The notes: generated by a model not told the origin, from the sequence alone. A stretch of DNA of 64,000 nt from Toxotes chatareus (GCA_016801885.1 CM028901.1:13899095-13963094), one strand, 5' to 3'; positions 1 through 15,200 are shown, numbered from the stretch's first letter. Numbers and translations are program-made.

Positions 1-1289
1 ACATAATAAGCTAAGAAATGGAAATATGGTCAGTATGAAATAAGCAGAAATTTTAATAAGAACATTAGCCAGCATTTGACTTTTTAATTTCACACTGATT
101 TTGTTTAATTGAAGACGATAGGCTGTTTAGGCGAAAGACACTTTGACATATCACAGTGGGAAGCAGCACAGGTGTAAATTATAAAATTAATGACGGATGA
201 ATTCAAATTAGCTGCTTCAGTTTCCTGCTATGTCACACTGTCATGGCTTACTGGGACACTTGAACAGTACAGAGCCATCATTAATATTATCTGTAACACC
301 TGTGCTTTTCTTGCTATGATGTGTCAAATCGTCTGCAGTGAGAAGGCCTGTTCTCCCATTTAAAGTCCTGTTAACTCTATAAGGGCTGAATGATTAACAG
401 TTTTATAATAATGGGATTTAAGCGAGTGCTATATAAGCCAGATTTTTAATTAGGGAACAGCTTACATTATTAACAATGTCTTAAACTGCCAGGTGAACTG
501 TGACTGACAAATTTACTCAAGTGCAGCTAATTAATATTAAGACCGGGAGTCAGCCAAACCACTAAATGAAATACTGGGTTCTAGTATTGTTAATTTGCTC
601 TCTGCATCTTAGTGTCTGATGGTTTCTTCAAGAAAGGATCAACAATTTTGTATCGTTTTGATCTTTGAAATGATAATGGTTTTTCAGCTGTTCAAAAACA
701 CCACAGAGCGATGGGTTATCTTCCCGGTGAAAGATCTAAGTAATCACACCTCATTCAGCAGCTGACAGCAGGTTAGCCAGCTACAGGCTAGACAGCAGTG
801 AATAGCTAGCAGTGATAGTTCGCAGATAGTGAACAACAGTCAGAACTTCCCAGCTAAACTTTGAAGTACATCATATCGTTTTAAGCTTGTCAACTTAATA
901 TTTAGCTCTTCCACAGTTTAGGGCTTTGAAGCTTGTCCTGTCAGTTTATGAGAGTGTCCTTAGCAGATAGAAAGTAGATTTTACAACAGTGTCATTAGGA
1001 GTCACAAGCGGGGTATTAAAACAGAAATATAATGAAATATAATGTTACATAGTATCAATTTAATGCTACATATTAGAAATACAATGCCATCATTATGCTG
1101 TATACCATACATATATTGCACAGTGTAGCTTTACATACTGTAAATACTATGCAACAAACTATAAATATAATACCAATATATCATTACATATAACTAGAAT
1201 GACATTCAGTAGAGTACATACCTCCACCAACATGCTGGTTAGAAAAATTTAGACTTTGTTCTCATATCATTTAGCCCAAAAAATGTTTC

Positions 1290-1330
1290 CTTTGGCTTCT
1301 GTACTAATAAATTTTGTACAGAAGCCAAAG
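1290..1330. repeat. Perfect 15-bp inverted repeat (stem-loop)
   Basis: The arm CTTTGGCTTCTGTAC at 1290-1304 is followed by an 11-base AT-rich loop and its exact reverse complement at 1316-1330. It could form a hairpin in DNA or RNA. The stem is shorter than that of a typical microRNA precursor, and no gene or mobile-element family is recognised around it. Confidence 0.75.
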
Positions 1331-2769
1331 TACTATAATTTATTTATATTGTCATAACTGGCAGATAGGATCCTCTTCCAATGATTCTCATCATGATGTA
1401 CAAAGAGTAGCCTAAGTCACCCTGCCATGGTTTTCTTCTTATTTGCTTTTCATTGTGTCTGCATGTCTAATTTATTGTCACAGTCAAAATACTACAGTGA
1501 CCCTATGACGTTAAGAATGAGAATTAGAACTCACAATAGCACATTAGTTTACATCCAACTATGTCCAAGGCCAAGTTCAACACAGAAGAAAAATCTCTCA
1601 GACATATATAAACACAGACACTTAGAGCAAACAGTTTTTTTACTGTACAACACACAGACACACACAGCACTTTCCCCCTCCTGGCTATAAAACTCTTTGG
1701 GTCAATGTGAGGTCACCTGGGCTGGATCATCGAACTCTTGATGAGTGCGTATCCTGAGCCGACCTTGGCTGTGTCCCCATGCTGGTTCTGTCTCTCTCTG
1801 CTCCATGATGCCCTGGGCCTAGTCCTATCTCTCTGGAATGGCAATGAGCCTGGCTATTTTGAGCTATGTTATGCATATGCAGGCAGACCTATAGACCCCC
1901 GCTCTTTATCATATGGGCCTGGACATTATTCTGCACTAAAAGATCCAGATACCTAAGATGGGATGAAAGTGCTTTTATCTACTGTAAAACTGGGTGAGGA
2001 AGTCCATGCTTTAAAACTGCATTAGTGTAAGAGGGAGATGAGAGAATGGTAAAATGTGTTTTTACAGCGGTTGCTCCAGTGCAAGCAGGGCCAAGTGTTG
2101 ATTAAACACACCAGAAATACAGCGGGAATAAGAGACAGAACAGATAAGAGCCTTCCAAATATAACTACACACACACACTGACACACACATTCATACACAC
2201 AACACTTCACACAAGGACATGAGTGGAGCAGACAATATCTACCTCTGCAGCACTAACAGTGTTTTCATGCCAAGGAATTACAAATTATATCTATTTAACT
2301 CTCAGGGCCACAGAGAGTCTTTGTCGAGCCAACAAAGTTGAACCAGAATGCAGCGAGGAACGACAGGCAAGGCTGAGTATTCAGCCCCAACTTTATCCCA
2401 GCAAGGACACAGTATTTTCTTTATATACAGCAAAGCTTTCATAAAAAATATGAAATCCGTTTGACAATAAAGTCAAGAATACACAACAATAGGGCAGGGA
2501 ATGCATGAAAAAATGAAATATGTAGTGTCACTGGCCAAGTGGTGACTGAGGGCAGAGAAGGTATAAACCTTTACAGCTTCACAGAATATGAGTTTGTAAT
2601 TGTTTCATTTCATTTTGTAAATCTTCCAATTAATTCTTATAAACAGGAATCAAGCATCAACCCGGCCGTAATAATGTGTGCTTCTTCCATCCAGACAGTT
2701 CCAACAATGCCTGCCTCTGTTGTGCTGATAAATACTCTCATGCATACACCCTTAACATATACCATGTGA

Positions 2770-2789
2770 GAGCGTCAATGCTGACGCTC
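2770..2789. repeat. Short GC-rich inverted repeat
   Basis: GAGCGTCA at 2770-2777 and its exact complement TGACGCTC at 2782-2789 flank a 4-base spacer (ATGC). The function is unknown and a chance origin is possible. Confidence 0.5.
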
Positions 2790-5100
2790 CGAGCCGCATT
2801 CCTTGAAACGGCAGTGCATTCCACACAAGTCACCCGGGGTCAGTGTAGCCCCGTGATGAATGGGCACAGCTCAGTTTATTTATTTATTGTTGGAGTCAGT
2901 TTAGCCTGTTCCTCGTGAATCAAAGTGACACAAACAGCTGTAAAATGACAACTGGGGTGAAATAAGGTGGTTTTTTAAAAAATATGGATGTTGGCAGTTT
3001 TGGTTGATACGTAGCGCGCCATCAAGCCATTTCGTCTCCACATTGAAGGTAATGAAGTTAGACAACTTTATGAGCAAATGATGTGGGCTTGGTGAATCTG
3101 TTGGCTGCAGTAGTTGGACTCAGAGGGGGGAAATCTAAGAAACTAAGGTGACCTAGTAAATACTGCTGAGCTGCTCCTGAGCAAGGCACAGGCCCTCAGT
3201 AAAATCAGAGGTAACAGTCATTAGATCTTGTATTCTCCATTACATTAATCATCCATTTACAGTTTCCACACAGAATCTGAGATGAATCTACCAGTTGATC
3301 TCTTAGTTGAGATCTAAAGACAGTACAGGTCAGTCACTAAGAAAAAAAAAAGCACAGATAAAAGACTAATTACTGTATCACCTTGAGTTTAATCCCCAGC
3401 TTTAAACAACCCATCGCTATGTATAGCAAGTGTATAGTACTTTAACATCTGTTTCCATCTGCTTGTTGTTGTTTTGTTTTGGTCCACTGTACAGTGTGTT
3501 GACTTAACATATAATCTTATTTGTTGCAGCAATAATTCAATATCAAATCCACTTAACACTTGACATATACAGTTTATAGTATCTCAAAAGCAGATAAGGC
3601 GTTCATCATGCCACATAAACTCTTGCTCGTTTATCTTTCTATTTGCTGTAAATGAGATTATCATAATCACACAAAGAGAACATAAACTTGACACAGGCTG
3701 TAAACTACTAGATAAGCCCCATTAAAATATTATCAGTGCACTAGGAAGGGCCGTTGGGCAAAAGTTAAAATTCAGCTAACTTAATTCAAATGTACATATG
3801 CAAAACCTCATCCAACTGACCCAAGATGCTCTTGAACAAAGGCTCTATTGGCTCTCATACACTTTTCTTTGTCATTACCTGGAGGAAGTGTTTAGTTGGC
3901 CAATCTTGACTTTCTGGGGACACTGTAATTGTGCTTTGTGACTTCTTGATCCTTTGAGAATTGCTGCCTGGTGGAGAGTGGCAGACAACTTCAATGTCTA
4001 CATTGGATCAACACAGGCTATTAATACAGATTCACTGTTGAACCCAGTAATCATGTTTTTTTTTCCTTGATTAATCAGGTTTGCCTGGGCTAGCTAATAT
4101 TCCCAATGTAATTGAGTGTCTCTGGCTTTATGCAAATACACTGATTTCTATTTGACACAGTAAATATTATAGACATGAATCCACAATGCACTGAACAGCT
4201 GATGCCAAATGTCTACAATATATAGTCAACTTGTAGCTCCATTTGTGTGAACTTAAGGTTATTGTATTGCGTAAATTTTGGGGTGTTGGAGGAGAGCACA
4301 ATGTTTTTTTTGCAGGAATGAAATGAAGTGCTGAAAGGAGTGTCAACTGATTGTTACAGATGTTACATGGTGATTGTATGGTACAGCGTCTTTGTTTCTT
4401 GATTTAAATCTGCTACACGGATGGTTGGGAAATTTGTGACTTTGGCAACTAATGTTGGTAGAACATAAAAAAACCACATCATGTGATCATCACTATGGGA
4501 AGTATGTATAACACAGCAGTGTTACACAGTGTTAATAATATATAACCAGACACAGACAAGATGAAAAAGGATGGAGATGGAAGAAAAATTAAATAAATAC
4601 ACTACTAGCTAGTTATTACAGTCAGTTACAGTCGATACAAGTTAACAAGGACTGGTAAAATTTGTACAAATAACCTGAGGTGAAAAATTACTTTGTATTT
4701 GGCTTTAAAACTCCTTTACAACTGAACCACCACCATTTGGACCCCTTTCAACGTAACTATTACGGTTGTTCAGAGAACAGTTTAACAATTAATGACCAAG
4801 CGTGCAAGACCACACAGAGAATGAACTGAAAGGATCAAATGAAAAGATCAGCATCATTGATTTGATACTGATTTCATCATAGCTCATTGATGACACAAAT
4901 ATCACAATTTGTTGTAGTCGATAAAAATGTGTGACACTGTATCTGAATTTGTCATATCTCTGCACAGCAAAGTTTTTATAGTAACATCTGAAAGTCAAGT
5001 TCAGCTGTAAATATTTTATAATGAGCCACATTTGGTTTCACTAAAATTCATTTGTAAACAAGTACGTTTGTACAAGTAAGTACAGCGCTACCTAAGAAAA

Positions 5101-8100
5101 AATTCAACACAGTAGTAGTTCAGGACATATTTGTTCAACCGTGAAACATCCACACACACATACAGAGATGGAAACAGATTACAAACTATCCAAAGAAGGA
5201 GAATGCACACAGAAACTGCCTCTTAATCCCAGCAACACATTGAGATGAAAAACAGTGATAACAGCACAGAGACAAATAAAAGCTTAATCTAATAAGTCCG
5301 ACTCGCTTAGGCCACCACATACAGAAGGCCGCTGCTGTACAAACAGGCTGAGGTAATCGTGTCTGTTTGTGTATGTGTGTGTCATGGCCTGACAGGCAGA
5401 GATGCCGTGCAGCACCAAAGCTGCCCTCACCATCTGGCCTTGGCAAAATGAACACAGTGTTCCTCCACAGCCTCTCCCTCTCTCTCCCTACCTCGACCGT
5501 TCGCTGGGGGATTTGATACTCATCCACCCAGAGAGATTAAGCGTTTCCATATTCCAGTCATATTCCACGGGTTGTTTTGCTTTCTAAAAACGGTGTTTGT
5601 ATGCCAACATGTTGGGTGGGTGGGTTAGTAGACGAGCAGAAAGAAAGCGAGAGTGAGGACTGGGGAATAAACCAGAAAGAGTGGGAGAGAGAGGACTGGA
5701 AATGACACGAATAAACATTTCAAATCTGAGTGTAGTGCAGAAACCACATTATGAAGGAGAAAAGGTAAGCAGACTGTGGGCCATGTTGATGTAATGAGTT
5801 TAAAGGTGAATAAATATAGTATAAGAGTACACACTCACAGCTCTACGGGATACCTGCAGGGAGCCTTGGGGGTGTCAAGGGTGTGTGTGTTCATGTGTGT
5901 GTTTTGTGCCTCAGGGGTTGAGGTTAGAATGAGAGTTCACAAGTTCAGGGACTTCCAACACCGTGGAATAAATGTGAAAACATACATTTATAACACTGTA
6001 CCTGCAAGGACCTCCCATTGGCTTACATTCATTCCTGATCATGTAACACTAGATTAACCAAATCTTTGGTTAAAGCCAAGTAATAACCCTAAACACTTTC
6101 AATTTACAATAACGGTCTCCACTTTAAGGGATTTCCCCCATCTTTGTACCCTTGTGAGGACATTTCAAAGAAAGCAAAACAAACAAAAAAAAACCATATA
6201 AAACCCCAAATCACTTGACAGGAGTGTAAACCCACAGCCCACTCTAAGAGGCTTTACCAGAAAAGATCACACTTTCATGTACTTCCCCACCAATCTTTTT
6301 TTTTTTAGATTTTCTTGTTTGCTCCCTCTGTCCAATTCAGAGAAACGGACGACAGGATTAAAGGGTGCAAAGTGAGGTCAAATGAGCTTTTGGTCAAGCT
6401 CACTACAGACACTTCTGTATGCCCCTTTTTCGTAAACCTTATGAGTCATAAAGACAACGATGCTACGCCATATTTATTCCTTCACTATATGAAAGAACCA
6501 CATAAAGAGAGACAAACTCATACAAATCTATATAAATGCTGTCTGCTGGTGGTCTCCCGTGATGGCTGAGGTTAGCATTCACTCATATACTCCCCCATGT
6601 GCTAAATAATTCAGGGAGGACAACAAGACTCACCCCATCTCAGGTCTTAACCCCCTGCGGTGCCTTATCCCTCATACACACACAAGCACACACACAAACA
6701 CAATGAACGGCACTTTCCAGCAAAAGAGAGCAAACCCATCCAAGGACACATAACACTACTAAATATTCCATTGTGTGGAATTGCATGTTTTCCTTTATTC
6801 AAAAGAAAGAGAGTTCTCATTACTGAAAAGCATAATGATGATGAAAAACAGATTGGGAGGCATAAGGGAAAAGACATAATTACATCAAAGAGCTCAAAAA
6901 CAGAAATCCACATTTAACACACAAACACACACTGCGAATGAACAACAGAAGTGTTCGGTCCTTCAGTGTTTGTTTCTACGCCCTTTAAAGCTGCATATTT
7001 GATGTAAAACCTCGCCAGCTAATTTTTATTCAGTGGCAGAGTGATTTTCTATGCTTTCAGACACCTTTTCAGGAGAGATAGGATTCATCCAAAATGTCAC
7101 CTGCTGCAGTTACTGATTACCTGTGAAAAATTGTAATATGCAATATAACAAGCAACATTTTAAATTTTTTAAATTGGAAATGTAACCTGATTAGTTTCGT
7201 TTGATTAGTGTCATCCATTCACATTCTATAGTCTTGCTAAGGGTCAGGAGGAGGTTAGAGGCATCCCAGAATGCACTGGGCGAAAGAGGTAGGAACAACC
7301 TGGAGCCAATCCAGGGCTAAAATGCTGAAATTGGAAACTTAATAAGAAACAACATTTTTAAACCTGCATTACTGATGTTCCAGCCATTTGGGAGCAGTGG
7401 GAACAAACCACCAACACAATGCTGGCACATTATCACTGTTTAATTTGATGTGACAAACTTGTTAGCAGCATCAGCATTTATTTAGCTTAAGGTTTTCCTG
7501 TTTTTCACCACCTGGCCAATGTAAATCCAGTCCAATCCTTTTGATTTTGGTCTCCACCAACTCCTGAAGTAAATACCTGCCCTACAGCTGCTAAATGCTC
7601 TATTATGTTCATTAGCTAGTTGCCAACTTTGTTTGTTTCTTGTCTGGCACTAGACAGATATTGTACAGTCAATCTGGCAGAGTTTTATCACCGAAAACAA
7701 CTGCCTGCTGTGTCGGGCAGCAACGCTGGTGAGAGCTGTGAGAATGAACCAAAACAGAGAAACTGTGGGCCAGAAAACCAAAACAATGAGCTGAAAGAGG
7801 ACAAATAGGTCTTTAGACCCAAACAGAAGTGCAGAGTTGAGAGATCATTCTCTGTGCGTTTGTTATTGTGAGCAACACTTTTCATGTTACACACAGTTAT
7901 TATAACCATTGTTAAAGTTTTTGCTCATATCCAATAACCAGGATCGCTTCCATGCTTATTTCAGCCAGTACTAATAACAATACTATGCGTCCAGTTTCCA
8001 TCAGTGGAATGGTTTGTAGTCACGTGTGGAAAAGACCTCATATTTACTTTTCCCAATATTTTCAACATTTCTCAAACTGCATCCTTGAAATCTTTCTTAA

Positions 8101-11100
8101 AAGAGGCTGATTGTCACAGCGTTGCCTACAATATATACATATTTTATATGAAATACTGGGTTTTTTTATGCTATAACAATTTGTGCAAATCTGTCACCGA
8201 CAATAGTCACCAGACGACAGTAACAATGCCAAAAATAAATCAGCTGCTGATAATGTTTGCAACAGATGTTGGTAGTTGCTAACTGCACAATCAGTGACCT
8301 TATAAAACCAACCAAAGAGACTATATTGAATAGTGCCATGTTTTCCTAATATTTCTACCAAGCAGAAGTAGAATATAGTACCATAGAGCTACAATTCATT
8401 ACTCTTATCCAATTACTCTTTATAATGTTAAATCACCTACATTAGATAATGATTTGGCTGAAAAGGAGAAAAAAATTTAATTGATTGCTGCCATTTGGAG
8501 CAAGTTAAAATTATCTGGCGATAGATGTAAGAAACTCTGTGCAGGCTGAGGCTAATAAACAACACTGAAATCTAAAAAGCCAGAAGAGCCACATCACATC
8601 TTTGTGAAAGCAGCAAAATAAACATTTAAGCTCTTTACTTTAAAATACTTCATATAAGGGGTTTAAAACTCTGCTGCGTCCCTGATTATGTGTCATTTAG
8701 TTCAAACTACCATTAAACAACCACCTTACTCAAAACTGTAAACTTACTGAATGGTGTCCGTAGCTGTGCCAGACTCCATTTAACATTGAACATTTTTTAT
8801 CTTAGGATCATGACTGAAAATGGGATCAATAAGTCCCAGAGCTGTCTGTACACAGGTGGCTGGTCCAAGTAGTCTCTCTTGTGGCTCTGCATGTCTCTCA
8901 CTCACACAGACTCACACAGGCTCAATCTCTCACACACACACACACAGTTTTACACCAAGGCTGCGATATCTCAGCCCACACCAGATGACCAACTGTTTGG
9001 CTGCCTCTTGTCGGGCAGCCTGTGGTTCAGAGATCACCACACGGCTTCCAGACATTAACATGACTCACCCTTCACTGCAGTCACATGCGTATGCGAGCAC
9101 ACACAGAGTACATCCGTGCACTCTCACACACACACCTCATCACGTTTGTCAGTCGGATAGATAAAGGGATATTGGAAAAAAGAAAGTGAAATAAGGAAAA
9201 GGAAATGGGAAGTAGACGATGAAAGGAGTGAAGGCTGAGTCTTGGTCCCGCACTAACCTCAAAAAGTTCCTCTGTTACCTCATCTCTTTTTCTCAACTTT
9301 CCATTCCTCTATAATGATCAGTGGTGAAGGACCTTTCCAGCACGGCAGGCGATTGTTGCTCATTTTTGGCATTTTTTGAATTACTTCAAACTGTTATTTA
9401 AACAGTTTCCTTGTAGTTTTATCGCATTATATGTGCCCCTTTTCCTCTATAGCTGTTTTTCATTTTTTTATAATGCTGTCTAAGTACTAGGACCTACTCT
9501 AATAAAACAAAGGCAAATTAACAGCCATTTCATAAAACGTAGCTTTAATTTCCATTTCCTTTTATGGATCACAGCTGCCAGAAGTGGTCTGCCTTTGGTT
9601 TGCCTGTTGGTGAGACTAGGGTTTGATTCGCAGATGTAGTCACAGTGAGTGTGAGGTATTGGTCGAAAGATTTCCTTTGGCAAAAGAGAAAGCACAAAGT
9701 GTACATGCAGTGAACCTGAAACTTCAGCAGGAGCCAGACGCTTGTCTCATCTCAGCTCAGAAACGTTCAGAATGCGTGCATCAAAATGCTCTTGCATATG
9801 TAAAACACTAACAGTGGTATAGTGACGCCGCAGTTCTGCAGTGTCAATTTTGGTTTCTGATTCACACGTTGTTAATAACGTAACTGGAAGTCTGCAGAGT
9901 TGTTTTCTGTGTTTACTGAAAATGAACATGAGTAAGTGAACCAGTAAGTTTCAACAAAAAAAAAAAGGGGGGGGCAGATAAGTTCTCCACTACTATCACT
10001 AAAATGACACATGATTCGAGAAATGTCTTGAGACAAAGTGATTTGTTTTGGTCATTAGCAAAATTATCACAATTTGTTTTTGACAAAAAAAACCCCTTCA
10101 AATTCATCTGCCCCTGCTGTGTTGTCAGTTGTTTCACACAGTTTCAAAGTGTCACACTCAGAAAAACACCATGTTTTATTAATAAATACCTCAAACAGAG
10201 ATGTCTGGTTTAAAGCACTAAATTCAATGAATGCTGTAAAAAAGTTTAACAGAGGTTGTTTAAAAATGCCAGTTTGTAGTTGTAAGATGGACAAATCAAA
10301 AACTGAGAAGACTCAGTGGTAGACTCAGATGGAAATGTTTGCAGTGGATAAGGGAGCAGAGGAGACAGACAGAGAGGACTGGCATAAAGGAGGAAGGCAT
10401 ACACACGCGCACAAACAAGTCCGAGGACTAGCACTGAAGTTAAATTGAGGGTGATTGTATTCTCGGCGTAGACTTGTCTTTGTCCCTAAGCTATGTCTAA
10501 ATATTGAAGCAGATCGTGGTGAAAAGAGTCGGCTATCCAGAGGATTCAACCCAATCTGCATATTCATCACAATTAATTAGGATTCCTCTCTCTGCCATCA
10601 TTTTTTATCTTTCCTGCTTTATTTCTCGAGAGGCAACTACAAGACAATGCAGGGGCAGTGATCGGAATCAGTTATTAGGGGGAGGTGGATGCACAGAGAC
10701 GCGCACGCATACACACCTTCCTGCCACATCCCGGGCTTGAGTATGATTCTGTCTGCATCAGATATGATGATGAGTGTATTACAGGCAGCATTCATCTCTC
10801 TGTTGATACAAACTTCCAGCGCTTTCTCTCACTTTGTCTTTTCCCTCCTTTGTCTGGGCCGACTGTGCATCGCGCCTCTGCTAAAGTGACTGAGAGCGGC
10901 TATTGTCTGGCGAGGCATACAAACGAACTGCCGCTCAACAGCCTTCTCGCAAGGCTAACTCTTTTAATTGCTCAAAGAAAAGGAGAAGAGGCGAGAGATG
11001 GCATGAAGCCTCGGGGTGAGAAAGTAGTGAAAGTTAAGTTTTATGAAATCTGTCTGTGTGGTGGAACTGGGGGTACTAAAAGAAGCACGTTTTAATGAGT

Positions 11101-12059
11101 TTAAATGCACAACAGTCAGGATCAGGTTTCTGAAGTATCCCTGGATTTAGAGAGACTTGAATATGCTTGATGGAATACTCCAAAAGAAACTGGCATGTGA
11201 ACATCTTATCCATGTTTCTGATTATTCTCTGTCATGTGCAAAGGTGTTTCCTCAGCTTGAGTTAAAAAAGATAAGGTAATAAGCAATGTAACAATGATCT
11301 ACACACTAGGATTAAAATGGAGGTCTACACAAGCAAAGACAGGACAGACTGAATTGTCTTGTCTTCTGCAATTAGTAATCAGGTGATACTGTAAATACAG
11401 CAGCATGCAGCCAGGTTAACACCAAACTAAGTTGAGCACCTACTGCAGCAGAAACTGGATAAATACAGAACCACAAATACTGGGAGATGAATAACCAATA
11501 ACAATCAAAACCAGCGTAGGGACTCAAAACTAGGATACTACAGGGCATGTATAAACACTCACAGCTGGAAATAGGGTGGTTTCGTGACAGACTGTTTCAA
11601 CTCATTTCGTTGCATTTGGACAGAGCCAAGCTAGCTGTTTTTCGCGCATGCACATGGACAGCTGCAGACATCACAGACACATAAATGTTCTTATGATACT
11701 ACTTTCAAGTACGTTTGGAATTTGCTTGGTAAGGACCATGTGCAGTGGCCAAGTACGAGCAGCCACAACAAATTGGCGAGTACACGCACATCCACACAGA
11801 GCCGTGTGTGATGATGAAGTTTACACGGCTCAGAGCCGAGCAAACCCTTGCATACTCGCGAATGTGGAAAGTGTGACACTGGCCTTAAAGCTGAGACATT
11901 AAACCATTAGCAGTGGGGCTACGTCCATACTACATGCCCAGGGAATTCTCACACGCCATCTTCGGCTAACCTCCGCTAACCTGGCAACCCTGCGTGTGAT
12001 GTCATCCAGTCTGTTACCGCGAGACTCCAGACTCTGCACCCACGACTCTGCACTTTCAC
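5101..12059. other. Gene-free stretch with worn repeats
   Basis: No exon is supported. Open frames of 60-136 codons in this stretch run through CA-rich tracts, lack recognisable domains and overlap frames on the other strand. Short CA/TG tracts occur near 5,150, 5,880, 6,680, 8,930 and 9,110. A G-run follows an A-run at 9957-9973. I see no RNA gene. Confidence 0.4.
7205..7320. repeat. Diverged dispersed fish repeat
   Basis: The phrases AATGCACTGGGCGAAAG and CCTGGAGCCAATCC resemble a very common teleost dispersed repeat that carries a similar 'cattgggcgaaaggcgggg' stretch. The identification is from memory of that consensus. The copy is diverged and its ends cannot be set here. Confidence 0.4.
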
Positions 12060-12251
12060 TCAGTTTGTGGACTACACTACCAGAGGAGACAGGACCCTGG
12101 ACCTGCTGCATGCATTATTTTTTGAACATTTGCAATGGTACATTTTTCAGTTTGTACTAATTTATTTCCTCTTTCATAACTGCATGTTGTGCAATTGTAA
12201 CAAAGCAATTTCCCTGCAGAGATCAGTGTTTTTTTTTTCTGATTCCGATTA
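12060..12251 (+). mobile_element. 3' end of a degenerate non-LTR retrotransposon (L2/CR1-like)
   Basis: The stretch around 12,195-12,251 reads as a fish LINE tail: a 'gcaatttccctgcagagatca' type motif followed by a T-run and a TGATTC/TGATTCCGATT repeat, the usual 3' terminus of several teleost L2/CR1-like elements. The upstream limit is uncertain because the body is worn. No intact reverse transcriptase frame is present. The family call rests on recalled consensus. Confidence 0.5.
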
Positions 12252-12259
12252 AGGTGGTG

Positions 12260-15200
12260 TAACACAAAGATGTTGTAAGAGTAGTTTCCAGCACTTTTGG
12301 AACTGTGGTCTTGATTTCAAGAAACACTTGTGGCATTAACAAAGCCACTGCTGGTAAGAAGAGACAACTACTCAGCCACAGCAATGCTGTTACTTCTAAC
12401 ACTATTTGAAATAATATATCTTGAAAAGGGTCTTGTTGATGCTTTAAGAAAAAAGAGAGATTCTTGTTTCTGAATTTTTGGGTTGGTGATAATTTTGCCA
12501 TCTGGCATCCCAGGGTGATGAAAGTGTTGAGAGATCAGACAAAAATAAGGGAAAAAAAGTGAGGGAGTGTGAGACAGATGACAGAAGTTGTCCATTAAGC
12601 GTGCAGAGCAGCCCTGGTGTGAATATTGCATTTCCATGTTTACCGCAATTACAGGCCTGTTCACTGGTTCACCTCCTACTGAGGGTAAAAATGGAAGAGA
12701 GAGACACTCCTGTGGGACGATGAGAATATTGCCTGCCCAGTCAGAGATATGACACACGTAGACACATACAGACACACACACACACACTGGAGTTTAACGC
12801 CACTGCTGTCACATCTCCAGTGTTTTGATGAATAGAGTGATCCTAATCTGTGTCTGTGTACTGCAGGGAGCAAAAAGTCACTTTGTCTAATGTCATCTTG
12901 AAACGGTGCTTCTCTCAAAGACAAGGGAAATTTTGCAATTGAGACTAAGACCCACAAAAATCAGAATTTCCTTCCATTAATCACGTGAAATTATTTTGAT
13001 AGTAGTGAATCAACAAAAGGTGAAGAAAACTACAAAAACAACATTTCAGACTCCAGCTTGTTGTCTTGAGTGTTCATCCAAAGCACTTCAGCAGATTCAG
13101 CAGACAGTCTAGCGAGGCTGACTCCTACACAAACATTTCGTGTGGAGGGCCAGCGCAGGAGAACATAATCAACATTTTTATTGCTACTGAATCCAGGCCA
13201 GGCCCTTTGCTGCAAGTCATCCCCTCCCTCTCCCTTGCCTTTCCTGTCACTCTCTACTGTCTCTATTAAATAAAATAGAAATGCTGAGCGGAAAAAAAGC
13301 AGGAAAGTCGTGGACACGGATATGCAAGATCCAACCTAATGATTGCCAAAGGGTCAGTTAGATGACAACTTTGAACCACAGGCCAAAATAAATAACCTCT
13401 CTGTTGCTGCTCATCTCATCTAATGATGTCCCTGAAGGCTGACATCCATTAAACCAACCTTATTGTCATTATAACACTCTGTTTCCCCTTACTTTTACCC
13501 TTTTACATTACAGAATGAATGTTTCATGCCATTAGATCTCTGCAAGAGCATCTGTTTTCCCCCACATCTGCTCACGGTGATGTTTATTCCTCATTTACAC
13601 CGTGCTCGTAAAGCAGGACTTCAGATTCCATAGAAACACAAAGGCTCCATGATATAATTAGACTTCTGTTGCCAGTAGTTCAATATTCTTATCTTCATTT
13701 AAGAGTTACCGCATATTAGTCCAGATTAAAATCAAGGTCGTCGGGCTCTCCAACTTTAGATCAAGCTATCTGAAGAGCTGAGGATGTTAAATGTGTACCA
13801 TCATTTCAGATTAGCCCTCCGACTCATTTTTGTACAGCAGCTTTCATGTAATTATCTTTTTAATTATCTTTGACCTTGCTTTCCCGGCTGATTCCTTACT
13901 TTTATCATTCTTACACTGCTGTCACTGACATTTTGCTTTTGTTTTTCAAGGTACTTTTCATTTGCTTGTGAAAACACTGTGCGGCTGTAAAATTTGCTAT
14001 GTAATCACAGATTGTTGTTGTTGCAGGAATCAAATGAGACTAAAAAGAAAAATAAAACAAATTTAAAAAAAAAAAATACGCAAACAGCAGCATCAGTTGT
14101 TTCAATAAATGTCCGGACACAACATATGTTTAGGTTCAAGTGACAAAGACTTTGAATTATGAATTGCATGTGTTGTCACCAAAGAATTAGGTAGTGTGAT
14201 GTTGTTATATGGCAGAGAGAGGAGGTGCGTGGGTTGGATGGGTCAAAGCAAACGTCAGACCATGGCTGACCTCCATTCGGTCATGACAGCACCCTGTGTT
14301 ACATAGCGACAGGGATGGGGAAACCTGATTAAATGTGCAGGTCGCATGTGAGGCCACAGTTCATGACAATGAATCTCCATCAGCTGATAATCAGACTGCC
14401 GAAGGCAGAAGAGACGCAGTGATAAACTTCAGTTTTATCTTTTTAGAACTTGTGTGGGCGCAAGCACCACAGTACCTTTTCTATTTGGATTCAACCACTA
14501 GAGCCATGTGAAATACATGTGTTTATTGGTCTCCATCATTTACGACACTGCTGGTACACGTGGTATTTTGTTTACTTGCTGCCCAAAGTTGGCAATTCAG
14601 TTCGGCATAATCGGCATGTGCCGTTTTTTTTTTTTTAACCAAATTTCAAAAGGCTTGGAAACGTCTTCCAACCTTAACCAACAACGCATTTGAACTCAAA
14701 CCATGATATTTCCCCAAGTTGTTTTTGTGCCTAAACCTAACCAAACCTTAACCACGGCAGTGTCAGATCAGAACATTTCATTTTTATTTTTGCAACAGTG
14801 ATTTGCAGGTTTGGGAGCCACAAACAAATGATATTGTTCTGCTGACGGCATTTCTTATAGTTTAAGTGGGAGGACTTGTTTGGGTGGAACATCACTCTTC
14901 CTTGGTGTAGTGATGACTGTTGTCAGAGCGCTGTGTCACAAATGGCACAATAATCCTCCATAGGTGTACAGTTGGATTGAGATGACTAACTGAAGGCCAG
15001 AGTATATGATTCATATTATGTTCATACTCATCACACTCATACAAAAGCAACTGCATTCTTTGCATCTTCACTCATTTCTGGTTGGTCCTTTGATTTGCCA
15101 CCTGTCTCTACACTGAGATGTAAAGCTACCTGCTTGACACTGGATGAAAACCTGGGTACCTTAGACATCCAGTTCTTGGTGCTCACTGTCCACATGCTCA

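Larger units (their letters stand above)
1..5100. other. Gene-free AT-rich stretch, possible conserved non-coding DNA
   Basis: I see no credible exon here: open frames are short, lack splice context and resemble no family I know. The first 750 bases are rich in TAAT and ATTA cores and are not simple repeats, which is the look of developmental enhancer DNA, but conservation cannot be judged from one sequence. A lone POU octamer ATGCAAAT lies at 4130-4137. Two small perfect inverted repeats (1290-1330 and 2770-2789) are listed separately. Confidence 0.4.

Noticed and set aside
5186..5527. 113-codon minus-strand open frame
   Set aside because: No domain or family resemblance; composition looks non-coding and a plus-strand frame overlaps it.
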